64,000 bases of DNA from Euwallacea fornicatus. Its lineage: Eukaryota > Arthropoda > Insecta > Coleoptera > Curculionidae. The notes under the pieces are model-generated. The model made no database searches. It worked only from the letters and a program-made list of their open reading frames with translations, and was not told where the DNA came from. Where the stretch lies: assembly GCF_040115645.1 (NCBI RefSeq), contig NC_089561.1:2356001-2420000 (forward strand). Reading direction: 5' to 3'. Below, in pieces: positions 1-12,380 of the stretch. A program made the position numbers and the translations under genes. Within the stretch, counting starts at the first letter, position 1. Every line of letters starts with the position of its first letter.

Positions 1-2995
1 TGCTATTCTTGCAATAAAGTTTAAAAGCATAACAATTTTAAACGCAGAATGAAATAAACTTCCATCTGAGGTGTCACAAACCCATATTCACAATTAAAAA
101 AATTGAGAATTGTGACTGACCTTCAAGGAGAGTTAAATGGGAAGGGATGGAACACTTACGTTGCAAGGAGGTAAGTTCGGAATTAAAAATTGACGTGTTT
201 CTGTATTTTTTTCACATATGTCGAAACATTTATTATATAACAACTTTTATTAAATTTAGCCAATTTGGCCGTTCCATACTGTATAATAAATAATCGTGGT
301 GCTAGAATGTGTGTCGCCCTCTATAAGTCGAGTTGTGAAAATTGATTACAGTATATGATTTTTCGCTTATTGATGTAACCGAAAATCGGCAAGTGTTGCG
401 CATATAACTTTCCACTGCGGCGGCCAGATGACGCCACCGACAATTTCCTCAGTAACACCGTGTGCCTGGTTGCCTACACTTATACATTTTTTCAATCAAT
501 TAATTTAAGAGGATAAATGCCCAATGCTTGGTTCTCCTCACAATGAATCGTTGAAGTGGCATCAGCAGTCGCATAGAGGAGTGTTTTGCTGAGTCCACTA
601 AATGACAGAGAGAAACGGGAAGTAGTCGGCTAAATTAATGCTAAACACCTATTTTTAACTCGGTCATGAATCCTTACGCAATCACATTTTTTTCATATGC
701 ACCTCATTCAGTAATAAACAATAATCGGGGCTTCTATGAGAATATCGCATTATATCAATGGAATGGTAGGTGTATTATGATGAGTTTTATTTACTATAAG
801 GTATTGACGTCAGTGATATTACGCTACAGATTGAAAGCAATCGACAAATCGGGAAACAAAAGGTTATTTTGTTTACTGTTGTAGATGAAGAAGACTGTGT
901 CATCCGCGAGAATACACTTAAAGCAGTAAAGGGAGAAAAGTCATTTCAGTTTTCTGGAGTGTTACCTCAATGAAGCGAAAGAAAACACGTTCTTCTACTA
1001 GAAGTTTTGGGCTTAATTTAATCAGCCCCAGTATTGGCAAAAATTGCCTACCTGCAAATATTCCCCGAGGAGCATCCGCTTGTGCAAAACGTGCACAATT
1101 AGGTCATCGATGTGGTAACACGGAGAGACCGCTTCTTCGGTTGAGGCCGAGACCAAATCTATTTACGTACACTTTGTATATCAGTATTCAACAAAATCCG
1201 CGATCTGTTACAATGCCTTTGTGCACAGAAAGCTGAGCAAAACTCTGTGAAAATTAGTGCAAAAAAGTAGTTATTTTGGCACCTCAAGAGAAACATGATA
1301 ATTTCGATTATTATTAACGTCTATTTTTGTCCAACCTTGCATTCTCTGTGGTGGCCAATAATAACACATCATCATCCATTATTATGTTTTAATCTTAGAA
1401 AATGAACTTGGCTGCTTTATGGCTATTTTCTATTTCGGTACATGGATAATTGCTGCAATAGTGTATGTCCACGTAGGTGAGCACCGCAGAAAGACCATAA
1501 AAACCGCAGTTTATAATCATTTTCGTTGGGTTATTTACCAGGAATAACGTGAAACGTAGAGTTCTTCACAATTCTCATATAGAATTTTATCAACCAACAA
1601 CAGGTGGGCTCGGGTACCTGCGCTGCGGGAATTATTAAGCTGGAATTTTCGATCACCTTAATAGACATAACGTGGCAGAAATACACGAAAAGTCGACATT
1701 TCAATTCAATCTCTCCATGACCTACGACTTCACACATTTGATATGTCCGGAGGAGGCCCGTTTTGATTTACATCATGTGCTATATCGAATAACAATTATC
1801 TTGCTTACGTAAAACCAGTGTCATCTGACCCATTCGTAATAACTTCTCAATTTAACTTGTATATGGATAAAATCGATAGCGAATTTCCATTAGGCTGCGA
1901 GCCGGAGTTTCAGAACGGAGGCATGCTCGGAATCGGAAAAATGCTCTTAGACGATACTATTCGATAAAGGAATAATTTATATCAGCATATTTAGGAGATA
2001 TTTGCGGAGAATTTCTGGAACTGGTACCCGATTGTTAAGTTACATTATGTCCTCCCAACCTAAAGCGCCCAAATACCACTTCCTTGGAACTGCACGAAGA
2101 ACTGCATGCAACCACTCTTAGCCCCTCAGTTGCCTGTTTAAATCACTATATCTCAATATCCATGCATAATTGCACGCTGAAAACATGAATAATCACCCTA
2201 AAACTGAAAATTATGGATTTCCTGCGAAATTCTTCAAATTTCCCGCCGATCGTGATGTAACAGAAACAAATTGCGATCGAAAACAAAACTGCTGTCATCA
2301 ATGGCATTTCGAGCAACAATGGAGTCGCGAACACGTCTGCAAGTGTTAAAGAAAAAGCCGGTAAGTAACTGTTATTGAATCGCATAATATTCGCTTTAAT
2401 TTAATTGGAAATATTCATATCTGTTAATATCTGGCTTTATTAGTTTAAGTGGATGTTTAGCTTACTGCGCGCCTCCATTACAATGCCTAAAAACTTGGAA
2501 ACTAATCTCCAAATGCAAATGGATTCAGTCCCGTTTCGAGCGATTCCTGTCACGCTGGCTCGGTTTAATTCGTTTAATTTATATAAGATCTGTATGAGAG
2601 AATTGGATTTCCAGTTTAAGCGATTCAGTTGCCAAATTAGAAACGTGTGTGTTGGGTGCACAACAAGCAACCATCACGTCTTGGCCAATAAAAGCCAGAA
2701 GCATTACTTACGCGTATTTCTCGGAAAGATCTTCAGTGCATCAAGACCGTCACTGTATCTTGTTTTCATTCGATATTTGCCGCTCTAAAAATACCGCCAA
2801 AACCGTACAAATGCGACAAAACAACTATAATTCAATTTTCCTTGGATTGCGTCAATTCCAAGAAACATAAACTAACGATAACGCATTTCTCGGTCTCACG
2901 TAACCCAAGGGTTTATTAGCATATACAGGGCATCCGTTTCTGTAGCTCAATCACGGGTATCTCGGTCACCCTGAAAGGTACAGGGACGGTTAAAT
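1..2995. other. Intergenic DNA, no supported gene
   Basis: Open frames here are short (111 codons or fewer), overlap one another on both strands, and show no recognisable domain or splice-linked continuation. The longest, at 2453-2788 on the plus strand, is mirrored by an equally open minus frame, as expected by chance. Nothing resembling a tRNA or a core promoter was found. I see no function in this stretch. Confidence 0.6.
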
Positions 2996-3508
2996 TGTCA
3001 TGTGTGAATGCCGACGTTTCATTTTTTGACCGGCATCATCAAGTTCGCTTTCCTCACGGGCGCCATTTAGTACGTTCACATTTTTTTGAATCAGCGTTTC
3101 CCCCGACGCCAAGATTCAGTTCAATGCTCAGTCTGGTGCTGCCTTTCTGGCACGGCAACGCGCTCGTTGCGAAAACCGGATTTTTTCCATTTCCACCAAA
3201 CTGCAATTCCGAAATCAAACACGTGAAAATGGCGCACATAACAGAAAACGAAGTTCTACAAATCCGGTTGAACTATGCGAAAAATGTCTTTATTAAACAA
3301 AAGTATGGATGTTATTTCCAAGGCACATTGCCAGTAGCAGAATTGTTGATACTTCCACCGCAGCTACAAGACTGCAACATAATACGTGGCGTATGAGAAT
3401 ATTAGAGAAAAATATATTTTGAAATGCGAAAATCCGAGATGGCGGCCTTGAGAGAACCAAACCTGATGATGGCTGGCGAAAATCGAAACGTCGCTGCGGA
3501 ATATGACA
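2996..3508. mobile_element. Short inverted-repeat (MITE-like) element
   Basis: About 90 bp at 2996-3088 reappears in reverse complement at 3420-3508. Both arms start TGTCAT and share GACGTTTC, CATCATCA, CTCA and CGCCAT in the same order and spacing; I judge roughly three quarters of positions identical by eye. The 330-bp interior holds a 133-codon open frame with no recognisable domain. A non-autonomous DNA transposon relic is the simplest reading. No target-site duplication is obvious, so the outer ends may extend further than given. Confidence 0.6.
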
Positions 3509-5454
3509 CTGCCACGTTGTAGGGAGTCAAAGGAGACATTCTTCAAGTTTTGAAACGGCAAATTTTTGCACCCCAAATGGCGCAACTTGCCCCAAGTTAA
3601 CCGACCTCGCGTCGTTTACGGGCACCTAGCTCTTCACGATTGAGCTCCAAAAGCGAACGCCCCGCATACTTAACTTCTCTAATAGATTCATATTAAACGA
3701 TTTCTAGTTTTTGCCGAACAGAATACCGAAAACCCATTGGAATTCTATGCCGACCTAACCTATAGCAACACACGCAACAGTTAGTTACATGAAACCTGTT
3801 TGCTTAATTATAAGGTTTTAAAATGCAAAGTTTTTGCGATCGCTGTAAAAAGCTCGTCATGCGAGTTACGTGGACAAACTCGTCCCATGATGGTCGTCGC
3901 GGGTTTTCTATTTGTTTTGAAATTAACTTGCTGAAAAACTAAATTTTAATCATTATTATTAACAATAAACGAGAGTAGTTATAATCATTTGTTATTGGTC
4001 CTTGATTTCGTAGTATGTAAGCGGCAATTTGCTCTTAGATTTTTCCAATTATTATTGCCATTAACGGTTTTAGGCGAACCTGTGATCACCACAGGGTTGC
4101 ATCTGATGAATAATTATCATGGTTATAGCGTGAAATTAATCAAATTTCTTCCTGTTCCCTGTTATACGTGAATAGAACAGCTCGCAAGTGCAACAGAGAT
4201 AAATGTGGCACATTCATGCCAAAAAGTTGCATGCTTTATCTAACCCATCGTTTTGCTCCAAAAATAACTTTGACTCACCTGTGGACACGTTAAATCGGGG
4301 ATCCGATTTGGTTGCTGTCTGTACTAAAGCTGGAAAGGAAGCTGCGGCCAATAATAGATAATCGATCTGGATTTTTTCCTTGCGTTCAATTGCCAGCTGC
4401 TTCTTCGTGTAGAAACGGCTCAAATGGACCTCAGCCACAAGTGAAATTTAATAGATTTCAGTATCGCATAGTGGGGTGTTGATAAGTGACTCCAAGAAGA
4501 CCCAACGTGTTCCCACTCGCCAGCGTTTAAACAGCTGCTGCCGGATGATCTTCATACACAACGGCTCACGAAATTACTCTTACAGCTTAAAAAACTCTGA
4601 GATATAGAGAAAAAGCTTTGCAATTAAAAAAGATTGTTGCATAGGGCGTTTCACACATGATAAAACGTCGACAATTCAGGTGGGGAATCGGTGGTGATCT
4701 TAAGAAAAAAAGTTCGTGTGAACATGGGCCTCTTTTGGCTTTAATTCGGAAATACAGGGCGAGAAAATTTTATTTTTCCAGTTTTTTTCTAATAAGCCCG
4801 TTCCAGCATCGGGTACTTTTACGAGAATTGACGGGCGCGGGAGTGAGACGCCCCTTTTAAGGGGAAACTATATTTTTAATTTGAAAACTTTAAACAAAAA
4901 ATTTGATGAATAAAATATGATATGATGAAAGGGGTTTTAATACCTCACGTTCCCGAGAAAGTCTCTGGAACATTCGTCATAAAGTCAACCGTTTTCGCGG
5001 GTCGAAATTGGGAAAAGTGCGGAGCGTCGTTTCAAAAATCAAGAAAAATCCGAAAAGAAGTGCACCGGCGTGTGTGCCGAAATGGAGAAAAATCTGCATC
5101 TCGAAAATGCGAGAGGACCCGTTTGCGCAATGTTAGATCACCACGTCACAAGCCATTTATTTTCAAAATTAACGGGGAAGAGGGGCGTGCTCTTGCCATC
5201 AATCGCAAAGTCAAAGATGTAAATTCTTGGAAAAATGGATCTGATGGAGAAAGTGAAGTTTGGTGTAAGAGTGGTACCGAAACACGGTGGGAGCTGTAAA
5301 AAACTTCAATTTTGGTGGTTTTTTTGGAATTAACTGAGTGCCCTTCTTGCTTTTCGGTACGAATGTATTATGGACTTGGCTAGTTCACACATTCACATAG
5401 GCGGTCACAACTTCTGCGTTGCGAGATTAGATAAAAGGAAGTGAGTCCAATATA
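3509..5454. other. Intergenic DNA with one unexplained open frame
   Basis: No gene could be supported. A 125-codon ATG frame at 4922-5299 (plus) is rich in Lys, Arg and Ser and matches no family I know. It follows a GC-richer patch with a palindromic CCCCTTTTAAGGGG near 4846. This could be repeat-derived sequence or chance. Confidence 0.4.
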
Positions 5455-6859
5455 CAGTCAATACCAAAAATATTGGGACGGACGCTAACACTTACAAAAT
5501 AAGGTATTTATCGATTAAAAATTGTTGAACAAACACAAACATTTTTTATAATAATGCCTTGAATCGCCAACAATAAACACTTATAGTTAAATTTTTCAAA
5601 TTTTTAACAATAATATAACATCAACAAATAGTCAAAACGGTAATATTTCAAAAATATTGGAACGATTCCATTGCACATCATTAGAATGATTCATAATGTT
5701 CTTGATATCAACAATCTGATTTTAATAAATAAAAATTTGTTTCATCTTGGTGGTGCTATGCTAAGTAGTGCTATTTAGTTTTCAAACTAATTACAATATG
5801 GGGCGTGGTAAAACTACAAGTCTCGATTTAAGACAATTAGCGGTGTATCATTACGAAAAAGGCTGTTCCGATAGTGAAATTGCTTCCATATTAAAACTTA
5901 ATAAAAGAGGAATGAGAAGTATTATTTTACGATACAATAATGAAGACAGATTGGACTTCATTCCACAAACTGACAGTCCAAAACTTTTGAATCAAAGCGA
6001 TCAACGTCTTATTATGCGAAAAGTTTGAGAAGATCCACAAACGAGTGCTCCAAAACTCAAAATTTTATTAGATCAACGTACACAGAGAAAGGTATCTCTC
6101 CAAACAATACGCCGATGCGTCCATTCTCATGGTTATCATGGTAGAACAGCACGAAGAAAACCATGGTTGAATGAAAAGAATAACAAAATACGGATAGAAT
6201 TTGCGTCCAGCTACATCTCAATGACTACTGGTCAGATGTAATGTACTGTGATTAATCCAAATTTAACATCTTTGGTTTTGAAGAGCCTCTTAGAGGATGA
6301 GAAAGGCAAATGAACTGTCGAAAACGGGGAATCTACGTTCAACTCTCGAGAATGGTGGAGAGTCTGTTATGGTTCGGGGATGCATATCAAGGACAGGAGT
6401 TGGAAAATTGGTATTCATAGAAGGAGCGATGGACAAAATGGACTAACTGAATCTTTTAAAACAAAATCTTAGATGTAGTGCCGAAAATATGAACATTTTA
6501 AACACGTCCAGATTCCACCAAGACAACGACCACGAACGTATCGCTTGAACGGTACAAGAATCGCTACTTTATAATTGTCCTAAGACCCCAGACCTTAACC
6601 CCATTGAGAATGTATGGCGTTTTCTTGAAATTCAAATAAAAAATAATCAAATTACTAATGAGGGCACTTTAAAGCAAGATTTGCAAAAAGAATGAAATAA
6701 ATTGAACAGAGACCATCGAGAAAAAATTGTTTTTTCAATGCCAAAGCAGTTAAAAGGTGTTATTGAGCAAAACGGTACCCATAGTAAATATGTATTTAAA
6801 AATGTCCGTTTCCCGTGGAACTATAAGAACTGAATCGTGCCAATATTTTTGGATCACTG
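5455..6859 (+). mobile_element. Decayed Tc1-family DNA transposon
   Basis: The left end begins CAGT after TA at 5453-5454. The right end, read on the minus strand, also begins CAGT and carries CCAAAAATATTGG, matching the left CCAAAAATATTGG at 5462-5476. Total length is about 1.4 kb, usual for Tc1 elements. A second copy of the end motif (AAAAATATTGGAACGATT) lies inside at about 5650-5667 and fits the right end better than the outermost left copy does, so the left side looks like a direct-repeat or nested terminus. The right flank reads AA instead of TA, so one target-site copy is mutated. Confidence 0.88.
5798..6780 (+). pseudogene. Broken Tc1-type transposase
   Basis: The frame opens at ATG 5798 with an N-terminal helix-turn-helix region (MGRGKTTSLDL, then a DSEIASIL segment) and runs to a stop at 6026-6028. 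The same frame continues past that stop with further transposase-like sequence (SLQTIRRCVHSHGYHGRTAR). Later frames, separated by stops and frameshifts, still show a DN pair near 6522 and PDLNPIENVWRFLE near 6590-6630. The latter is the hallmark around the final acidic residue of the Tc1 DDE catalytic triad. Several stops and frame changes mean no functional enzyme. A GTG at 5768 gives a longer frame, but the ATG fits the family start better. Confidence 0.88.
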
Positions 6860-9800
6860 AAATGTTAGCATTTTGAATATTTTTATTGTTTTATTGACTT
6901 ACAGTCGAAGCTTTGGAAAAAATTAAAAACTAAAAAAAAACAAAAAAATCTCTGTTTATTATTTTTTAACGGAGAAATATCTGATTTTGTCGATGTTAAT
7001 TCTCCATCCACGGATGTACCCTGGCTGGGGCGAAATTAACCACGTCTGAACTACCCATGGCACTAACCAGTGGAGGAAAATCCTTTTTTTTTAATGTCGC
7101 CAATCGGCATTGGTACTGTAATTTTTGAGCCGACGCAGCACCTTGCTGGGGATTCCCACGCTCACAAAACATATGGCTGAGAATTCTAATGCCGCCAAAG
7201 AATATGGCAAGGAATTCCAATGTACACGATAAGAATGGCCATGGGCGTAACGTAAGGGTACGTCGCACCTTTGACCCTCTTGTAACGCACGCTTAAAACG
7301 AACTATCTGTAGACCACCGTAAATACAAAACAAGAGCAACGCGAATTATTAATGGCAACATGGGCAAATACCAATATTATCAATAAGGGAAAAAAGTCAA
7401 CCGGTTCAGTCGCCGACCATCTGAAGCAATTCGCCGCATTTAATGGAATTGTTAAAAATAAGTCTAAACGAAAACAAAATTACAAAAACTGTTGAAAACG
7501 CCTTTTAAAAAAAAATATGTGAAACTTTGCCACCCTGTACACTGAAAACGGTGCATCGTGACGACATGCCACATGTTGCATCATTTTTTTAGCTGTGTGA
7601 AAACTTTTGTGAGCCTCTGTAAATTACAATTCCTAACTCGGTAATCGGGCACGTAACACATCGAAAAGCTGAAATTTTTGGATTTTGAGCAGTAATTTTG
7701 AAATTGTCCACCATTTCATCAAGCAGAAATGAGAACTGCCAGGGGACAATCGATGCGTCATGAAGAGTCCCACTTTGATTGCCACGGAATTCTCCACGCA
7801 ACAAAAACGACTAACAAAAGCATTTAGATACACGCATTAATTCGTAATTAATTACTAAAATTTCCCTCGTTTAATAAGCCGAACAAAGGCTGATCAGACA
7901 CTCCATATCGTAATCTTAAATTCGCAGAGTTATTGGTAATTACTATAAATAACCAATTATTTTTACGCAATGCACTGTTATGAGATTTTCTTCGGCGAAG
8001 CTGTAATAGAAAATGCCCAGTTACGCAACTGAGCTGAATAATAGAAATGCCGGCAATAGCAATGTAAATTGCAGAGATAAGCATTTTCTGAAGAATGCGA
8101 ACGATCTTGATTTGCTCGATGCGTTACCATCTATGGACAAACTGCCATGGGTCGATGTGACCGTTCGGAGACTGATTGTTTTTTGATGGAGATTAAAATA
8201 GACTCGAACAGCGAATTCACATTTACACCAATCACTTTATTGAAATTTATCACAATTATTATAACTGCGCATCGCTATTTGACTAAACAGTGGATTAGGT
8301 AAAAAATTAACAACATAAATTGACTTTGAAGTTGAGCAACAAAACTAACTCGTAAATAATGTTGTACCGTCGTGACAACGTTAACATAATGCACAAAAGT
8401 AACTCTATATATTACATAATTCCAGATAAGGCTTTCTAGATAATAAAACTCTATAACAATATTGAAAAACTCGGTCCGTGGGCGTACAGGGAAATAAATA
8501 ATAATACAACAGCATTTTATGTTTTCTCTAACCACCGACCTAACTGAACTATTCTTCTGTTAACACTCTGGGCACATCGCACTAATGAAATTCCATAAAA
8601 GCCAAATTTTTCACCAAAAAGAAATTGTAATAAAGCGCCTATTACCGCACTTTTTTATACACGTAAAGACGTTTTTTCGTGACGTGACGAATTATTTATT
8701 TTACACAGTAACACAAGGTTTCCTATTCTCGTTATCTCTAGTCACCTAGTTTGATACTAAATAGCAACTTTATATGTACGTTTTTCGATTTAGGTAATTA
8801 AGCCATAAAATATGTGTGAATATGTCACCAATAAATTGCAATTTGACGTTTATCCTTAATCGAATTCGATCATTGTCACTGGTCTAATTTGGTTACTTCA
8901 CGAGCGCGTGATCCCATCATCAGCCATGGGAACGTTCGTGCGAAAAATCCCCAAGTAAAGTAGCAATGGCAACGCTGAACGATGCGCTCTTTCGGCTTCC
9001 TCCGCTCGTATTGGCGTGGACGTGCGTGGCGTGTCCGCCATCGTCGATTGCGCAGTTGCCAACGCGAGCAGAAAGTCTATAGTTCGGGGTGAATTAGTGA
9101 AAATGCAATTTTTAAGCTGGACTCGAAAAACTATACGGCGGCTTCAAGTACCTGGAACGGTCGACATTAAGCGAGGATGGAAAGCAGAATTTTCCTGACT
9201 TTTTGTTGCTTAACTCATAAGCAAAGAAAATTGCTTGGAGGCGGTATTTGAAGGGCTTGAAGAGCAGTGACCAGTAGAGCTCACAATTTGGTGCTACCAT
9301 TAAACTCCATAAAGCAAAATTTCTCCGTGGATTAAATGGGTTTACGAATTTAATCTGGAAAACCTTATGTCTTGCCAATCTGTTTCGAATACTCTAGATG
9401 GCTTCATTTGAAGGTTGATCTGTTCACGGAGAACAACAAGTCGTTTCCTGTTTCCTTTTCGAATTTAGGAACCATATATTGAGTTGGCTCACTCGCAGAT
9501 AGTTAAGTACCCTCCAGACATTCCACGAAGTCCCACAAGACATTTTTCCGTTGTTTTTCGCAACTCCTACACGCCAAGTCGTTTGGTGGCCACATAAATT
9601 AGTATCCCACGTTTCGGAATTTATTGGTGCTGGCTGGGTGAGAGAACGAGCTATTTTTATTTCTTCCAGTTCATTGTACGACTTCTACCTTGAGGCATGC
9701 GAAGGAAATCCTATTATAGACGCGCGCAATCTTAAAATTAACGATTTTCGCTCTATTCTGCACGTTGCAAGTGCTAGGTCAGTGAGTGTGGTTTTGGTCA

Positions 9801-12380
9801 TTAAGACCCAAAGGGATGAGTGATGGCCTTTATCGGCTCTTTTTTCAATCCCAATCTCTATACTATGTAATGTTAATTAATAATCCTTTTGTTCCTCTAT
9901 GTAAAATTTAATTAAACAAAACATTCAGTCTTATCAAAACCCGCGTTAACGAGAAATCTAGTTCCCATCCCGTTTTCAAATTAGAATTTTTCATGCGGTT
10001 TGGATCCAGCTTTCAATGCTCTGCAAGTTTGTTTACCCTTTTCTTGACGTGATGGCGACTCCCGCTGTCCTTTACATCTCACTATTAGTAATCGGTTATT
10101 TTTGGAAAATTTTTAGTTTTTGGGCAGCATACTAGGAACTATTTTTTAGAACAAGATCTGATAAGGCAATGAAGAACTTGTGAGACTCGTTTCGTTCAAA
10201 TCTTTACTCCTCATGAACAACCACAACTAGACCAGGACAATACCTACCTTCAGATCCATAGCAAAATTTCATTTAACGCCTATAAATACAATTTGAAATA
10301 TGTATAAAATATTTTTAAAATCTGCCAATGTTTTATTTTTACACATGCGAAATGAATCTTGGCCTCTCACAATTAAACATAACAATAAATTGACTAGGAC
10401 TCTATTATAGTTCACAATGTAGCCACGGCTCAATGCTTACTATTTCAAATTTTCGAGGGTCTTGATATAACCATATTGCACACGTTTTACTAACAGCTAA
10501 GTACGAAGGGCTTGTACGAAGTTGCTCTTTTGCAGTTGCATCTTTTACCGGGCATAAAACCCCACATGAAATCGAAAATAGTTAGCATTAAACTGTATGC
10601 AGATTATTTAATAAAACAGTATACCTATTTGGTACAAGGTGCCTCACGCAAGCGATCAAAGACTTTCATTTCTACCTGGCTACACACCGTTTGGTGATAA
10701 GTAGATACACAGGAAGACTATCTTCAAGTTCAAACACGCTAAGGCAGGTACTTGCTAAACTAAAACACCGCGAAAAAGCTGCCTTATGTGAGCCACCCCA
10801 TACAAACCTCTTACCAGTACTACAAGACCTATCTTAAAATGGCTTTTTGGCTTCTCTGAACGAACGCAACATGTTGAATTTAAGCTTCACTATCATAATG
10901 ACTTAGGATTGTATAAGTAGCTCGTCTACTGCGACTATATGTTGTTGGGGGGGCGCCATATAGACGCGTTGCACTTTACATTACGTACTTTACTTTTGCT
11001 CGCCCTATTTAATGTAAATAGTGCTAGGATGCTATGATACAATATTTACACGTAAACTAATAAATAAAAAGTAGATTTAAAATATAATACACTAAAAACC
11101 TTCATCACATGATACACGATAAACGGAACGTTCTTGCGCTTTGCAGTGATCTCATTGACACTCAGATCATTTTTTGAAGGACAGAACAGGGTGGCCTAAC
11201 TGCAAAGAGAAGATAGGTAGAGTTAATGATTGAAAGTGACGAGGAACACAAGTCCAAAATGATTAGTTACTAATAAAAGGCATATGTTCACTCATGACCC
11301 AGCTCCTGTCTTCAGCTAAATCTAAGGTCCAAATGATATTTTCTTGGTGATTTTTATGGAAATTAATTAAGTTTACACACAATACATAACTCCTTAGATT
11401 TATATTCGACTGATGGTAGCTTGATTTGCCTCAATTGTCTACACATAGCTGTGCCAGGATATGTTTGAAAATGCCATTCCCAGTTATAACTGTTGTTAGA
11501 ATTGTATTTTCACTTTGTTGAAAACACCACTGTTTGAAAAAGTGGAAACGTAAATGCTGACTAAAAATGGATTTCTGACTCAAGAATTTCAATGACCAAA
11601 TGGCTTTAACTTTAGTAAACATTGGACTTGTTTCAACCTATCAAAAAACTGTTTGGGCAATTGCACTGCTTACTTTGAGTTTAAATCTAGAGTGCAAGTT
11701 GTCTAGCAAGATTCTCAAACTATTTTCTAGCCACTATTACCTCAATTATCACAGAATCACTCCAATTGGGAGAGAGGTCAGAACATACATTATTTACCAA
11801 CTATATAACATATAGTCTTCAGACAATTTCATTAAAATTAGCAGATCAAACAGAGATCTTGCAATTTAGTTATATGTAAAGCAAATACAGAAGTGGGTCT
11901 AATGGTTTATCCTTCTCGTTACTAAAGTTTGTGATCAGCTGTATGGTTAAGCATATTACCAAAATATGGAATTTATCCACTTGCCAATGTATCCATAGTA
12001 GTCGTGCCAGTGTACAAGAAAAGAGAAGAGTCCCAAACAGAAAACTATTCAGGGATCAGCTGGCTTCCTAATTTGTATAAATAAACAATGGACTTTAGGT
12101 TCCTAATAATACTTCTATAATACTGCTGATAACTGCATGGTTTTTATCAGGAGGAAGTGGATTTACAAATATTCAAGGTAGATATAAAAACAGCAAAGGG
12201 ATATGACTCTATGCATATTTTTAAGACACTCAACAGTTTATATGACCAAAAGGTGTTGTAAATAAATCTTATAATTTGGTACAGTTAAATCTGTAATACA
12301 TCCCTACTGCAAATATCTGCTTGCAAATTTTCTTAGGAGTTTAAAAAAATAAAGGCATACTTACACAACGGAAATAATCC
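6860..12380. other. Intergenic DNA and probable Pka-C1 3' UTR
   Basis: No complete gene was recognised in these 5.5 kb. The part nearest 12380 probably includes the 3' UTR of the minus-strand Pka-C1, but no convincing polyadenylation site could be chosen. A CpG-richer patch lies at about 8890-9110, and two overlapping minus-strand frames with protein-like composition lie at 6996-7339. The motif ACCCTGTA near 7541 resembles ends of common insect repeats. Confidence 0.45.
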
